Origin: CAWBCR01 sp963787375 | GTDB taxonomy: Bacteria; Chloroflexota; Anaerolineae; Aggregatilineales; UBA3940 | Assembly: GCA_963787375.1 (NCBI GenBank) | Contig: CAWBCR010000017.1 | Span: 372,001-436,000, forward strand | Direction: 5' to 3' | Length of the DNA: 64,000 nt | Translations under genes and position numbers: made by a program | In this document: positions 61,969 through 64,000 of the stretch, one piece after another | How the letters are laid out: the number at the start of each line of letters is the position of its first letter | How positions within the stretch are numbered: position 1 is the first letter of the stretch | Notes under the pieces: model-generated | What the model was told of the DNA's origin: nothing | Databases searched by the model: none | What the model saw: only the letters and a program-made list of their open reading frames with translations

Positions 61969-62919
61969 ATGCTCAACATCCACGAGCTGCGAATCTTCCT
62001 GATGGCCGCCGAAACCGAGAACTTCTCCGAGGCTGGGCGGCGGCTGAACATCTCTCAACCTGCGGTCAGTATGCAGATCAGGTCGCTGGAAACGACGCTT
62101 GGCGTGCGGCTCTTTCACCGTTCGGGGCGGCATATTGCGCTGACCGAAGCAGGCGAGGCGCTTGCGCCAATGGCCCGCGATCTGGTTGGCCGGGCGGTGC
62201 AGATCGCGGAGGCGATGGCCTCGATGCAGGGGCAGGTCGTTGGGTTGCTCAAGCTGGGTTGGAGCACCACCGGCGGCAAGTATCTGCTGCCCAAGCTGAT
62301 CGCCGGCTTGCGCGACAGGCACCCACAGGTGCAGGTCGTGTGCCATGTCACCAGCCGCGACCTGACGATCCAGATGCTGCTGGATGGCGAAGTGCATGTT
62401 GGCATGACCAGCCTGCGTGAGCCTTACAAGGATATCGAGTATCACCCGTTCCTGACCGACCGCATCGTGTTGATTGTGCCACCCCGGCACCACTGGGCAT
62501 TGGGTGGAGGTGTGATCGGCCCCGCCGATCTGCTCGGCGAGAATTTCATCCTGTGCGAAGAAGGATCGGGCACGCGTGCGGCGATCAGAGAAGCGCTGGC
62601 GTGGCATGGGCTTAGCCTGGACGACCTGAAGACCGTCATGGTGCTGGGCAACTCAGAAGCGAGCCGCATGGCAGTCCAGGAGGGCATCGGTGTGGCGTTT
62701 GTATCCGCGATGGTCGTGGCCGACGACATCCGGAACGGCGCGTTGGTTCCCATCCGAGTCGAAGGCCTCGATCTGAAGCAAACGCTGTATCTGGCCCGCA
62801 ACGTGAGCCGGCCTGCGACCAGCGCCCAGGCGGCTTTCTGGGAGTTTGCTTTCGCGCCTGAAAACCAATGGCTGCGCGATCTGCCCGACCGGGTCTGGGG
62901 CGAGCTGGAGCCAGCTTAA
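61969..62919 (+). CDS. LysR-family transcriptional regulator
   Basis: A 316-residue regulator. The N-terminal winged helix-turn-helix is ELRIFLMAAETENFSEAGRRLNISQPAVSMQIRSLETTLGVRLFHR (residues about 4-52). The substrate-binding domain follows (GLLKLGWSTTGGKYLLPKLIAGL, VHVGMTSLREPYKD, CEEGSGTRAAIREAL, VQEGIGVAFVS), of the CysB/CbbR/CysL-like kind. Target and inducer are unknown; the upstream M24 gene is the nearest candidate. ATG 61969 is preferred to ATG 61960 because GGATAGG is too close to the latter. Confidence 0.93.
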   Translation: MLNIHELRIFLMAAETENFSEAGRRLNISQPAVSMQIRSLETTLGVRLFHRSGRHIALTEAGEALAPMARDLVGRAVQIAEAMASMQGQVVGLLKLGWSTTGGKYLLPKLIAGLRDRHPQVQVVCHVTSRDLTIQMLLDGEVHVGMTSLREPYKDIEYHPFLTDRIVLIVPPRHHWALGGGVIGPADLLGENFILCEEGSGTRAAIREALAWHGLSLDDLKTVMVLGNSEASRMAVQEGIGVAFVSAMVVADDIRNGALVPIRVEGLDLKQTLYLARNVSRPATSAQAAFWEFAFAPENQWLRDLPDRVWGELEPA

Positions 62920-62950
62920 AACATTATTTCGCCGGATCGTGTGCGGCGCT

Positions 62951-63525
62951 CTACCCCGAGCGCCGCTTTTCGTCTGCCTTGCCGCTCAGCGCGCCGAGCA
63001 CATGCTCGGCTTCCCGCGCCGAAGCGAGGTGAATCAGCCGGAGGTGCCCGTTTTCCGGGCGGGAAAGCAGGTCGGGGTACTCTCTGCGCCGCCGCCAGTA
63101 GGTCTTCAGTACCCACAGGAACAGCGACTCGCGGCTGAGAAACTGCGTCCGGAACGATTCGCGGTTGCCGTTCCACAGTTCTTCCTGCTGAAAATGCGGT
63201 GCAGCGTCCGCCACCAGATGCGCCATAGAACAACAATCAGCGAATAGTCGAGCCACACGACTGTATCAGCGTGGGGCCACAGCACGTCGCGGACCACGCT
63301 GTAATTCCCGTCGATCACCCAGCAAGCGCCGCTTGCGGCCGCTGCCACACGCTCGCGGAAGATGTCGGGGAGCGCTTCTTGCCAGCCGGCCTCCCAGTGC
63401 AGCGAGTCAAGCTCCACATGAGGATAGCCGAGGATCGCCGCCAGCCGGCCAGCGGTCGTCGTCTTGCCTGACCCGCTCGTGCCGATGACGACGATGCGCT
63501 TGCCCGGCCGTGGGAGATCGGGCAC
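62951..63525 (-). CDS. P-loop kinase-like protein (adenylate-kinase/topology-modulation type), one frameshift
   Basis: About 191 residues once one base is restored. Walker A is GTSGSGKTT (residues 15-23), followed by YPHVELDSLHWEAGW, WVIDGNYS and VVWLDYSLIVVLWRIWWRTLHRIFSRK, the hallmark of the FlaR/topology-modulation group. The frame breaks near 63180-63184, then continues ELWNGNRESFRTQFLSRESLFLWVLKTYWRRRREYPDLL to the stop at 62951. It is probably a small nucleotide or nucleoside kinase; the true substrate is unknown. GTG 63525 follows AGGAGAAGGA. Confidence 0.85.
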
Positions 63526-63601
63526 GGTTCCTTCTCCTTCTGTACTGAGTTGAAAGTCGCCATTCTAACATACCCGACCCGGCGATCAACCCTGCGCGGG
63601 A

Positions 63602-63610
63602 TGGTATAAT
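63602..63610 (+). promoter_or_regulatory. Extended-minus-10 promoter of the GAF sensor gene
   Basis: TGGTATAAT (63602-63610) is a consensus extended -10, 55 bases before the start codon. No strong -35 is seen. Confidence 0.55.
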
Positions 63611-63665
63611 CCTATCCAAAGCCGAGGATAGTTGTCTGAATATCGAGCAAGAGCAGCCGGCGAAG

Positions 63666-64000
63666 ATGAGCGTACAGTCCGACACGGAGAAACTCCAGCA
63701 GCGCAACCGCGACCTGTCGATCCTGAATGCGATCGCGCAGGCGCTCAACCGTGAAGTGGGCCTGGCTCCAACACTCCAGACGGCGCTCGCACAGGTCGCC
63801 GATCTGCTTGGGCTTGATACCGGCTGGGTGTGGCTGCTTCACGAGGAGACAGGCGAGTCATACCTTGCCGCCACGCAGAATCTACCATCCGGCCTAGCGA
63901 ACAATCCGCAGCTTATGACCGGCACCTGCTACTGCCTTGATACCTACCGCGCGGGCGACCTCAACGGTGCGGCGAACGTCAACGTGGTGACGTGCAGCCG
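63666..64000 (+). CDS. GAF-domain sensor protein, N-terminal part (cut by window edge)
   Basis: The frame stays open to the window end. After a short coiled coil (TEKLQQRNRDLSILNAIAQALN) a GAF domain begins (LAPTLQTALAQVADLLGLDTGWVWLLHEETGESYLAAT). It continues with GTCYCLDTYRAGDLNGAANVNVVTCSR, a cysteine-containing GAF version I associate with Chloroflexota sensor kinases. A histidine kinase output probably follows outside the window. Confidence 0.8.
   Translation, partial: MSVQSDTEKLQQRNRDLSILNAIAQALNREVGLAPTLQTALAQVADLLGLDTGWVWLLHEETGESYLAATQNLPSGLANNPQLMTGTCYCLDTYRAGDLNGAANVNVVTCS

Noticed and set aside
1..64000. CRISPR arrays, insertion sequences, integrases or prophage genes
   Set aside because: No regularly spaced repeats, transposase motifs or terminal repeats with target duplications were seen.

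Overview
The window is GC-rich and gene-dense, and looks like a chromosomal segment of a Chloroflexota bacterium, probably Anaerolineae-like. This placement is inference. It rests on lipoproteins with Pro/Thr-rich linkers and no outer-membrane genes, a methylmalonyl-CoA mutase catalytic subunit without a B12 domain, a GAF sensor with a GTCYCLD-type motif, a T-box-controlled valS, and a peptide-binding lipoprotein pair. No phage, transposase, CRISPR array or plasmid function was seen.

Layout. 1-2.0 kb: end of an ECF sigma factor, its RskA-like zinc anti-sigma factor and a small lipoprotein. 2.0-5.2 kb: valS behind a complete T-box leader and a strong promoter, then a decayed cyclopropane-fatty-acid-synthase gene. 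5.7-8.5 kb: dnaX-ybaB-recR and tRNA-Arg(TCG). 8.7-16.9 kb: a lone OppC-type permease, a methyltransferase interrupted by two tandem in-frame TGA codons, a peptidase S51 homologue, and two tandemly duplicated oligopeptide-binding lipoproteins sharing operator-like palindromes and a structured 3' UTR. 16.9-24.1 kb (minus strand): amidohydrolase/FHA pair, a PfkB kinase, and the rpmH-rnpA-yidD-[PQQ lipoprotein]-yidC-jag operon. rpmH is too short to be found by a long-ORF cutoff. 24.2-28.9 kb: class V aminotransferase, PGDH, an isocitrate-dehydrogenase-family enzyme and a MoCo-sulfurase-like class V enzyme. 28.9-36.1 kb: SWIM protein, GH31 glucosidase, dnaN, tandem thioredoxin, Fur-family regulator, alpha/beta hydrolase. 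36.2-44.6 kb: an APC-USP-USP-DUF389 fusion, a TPR protein, a dual-specificity phosphatase overlapping an AIR-synthase-like protein, a stomatin and a thioesterase. 44.6-52.7 kb: mutase, HEAT protein, ComEC, S41 protease. 52.9-56.6 kb: hybrid histidine kinase convergent with a REC-adenylate/guanylate cyclase that sits behind an unassigned structured leader RNA. 56.7-64 kb: beta-helix protein, Ddl-like ligase, CAX antiporter, M24 homologue, LysR regulator, a P-loop kinase and the start of a GAF sensor.

The genes fall into housekeeping blocks (replication/recombination, translation/secretion, serine synthesis), nutrient uptake, and signalling. At least six otherwise good genes carry single-base indels, mostly in short homopolymers, so the assembly may contain indel errors. 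The tandem TGA codons in the methyltransferase are of a different kind, and a hairpin fitting the bacterial SECIS pattern follows them. Other main points of interest are the leader RNA near 56.5 kb, the attenuator-like and operator-like elements of the duplicated binding proteins, and several enzymes with altered catalytic motifs (ComEC, M24, S41).
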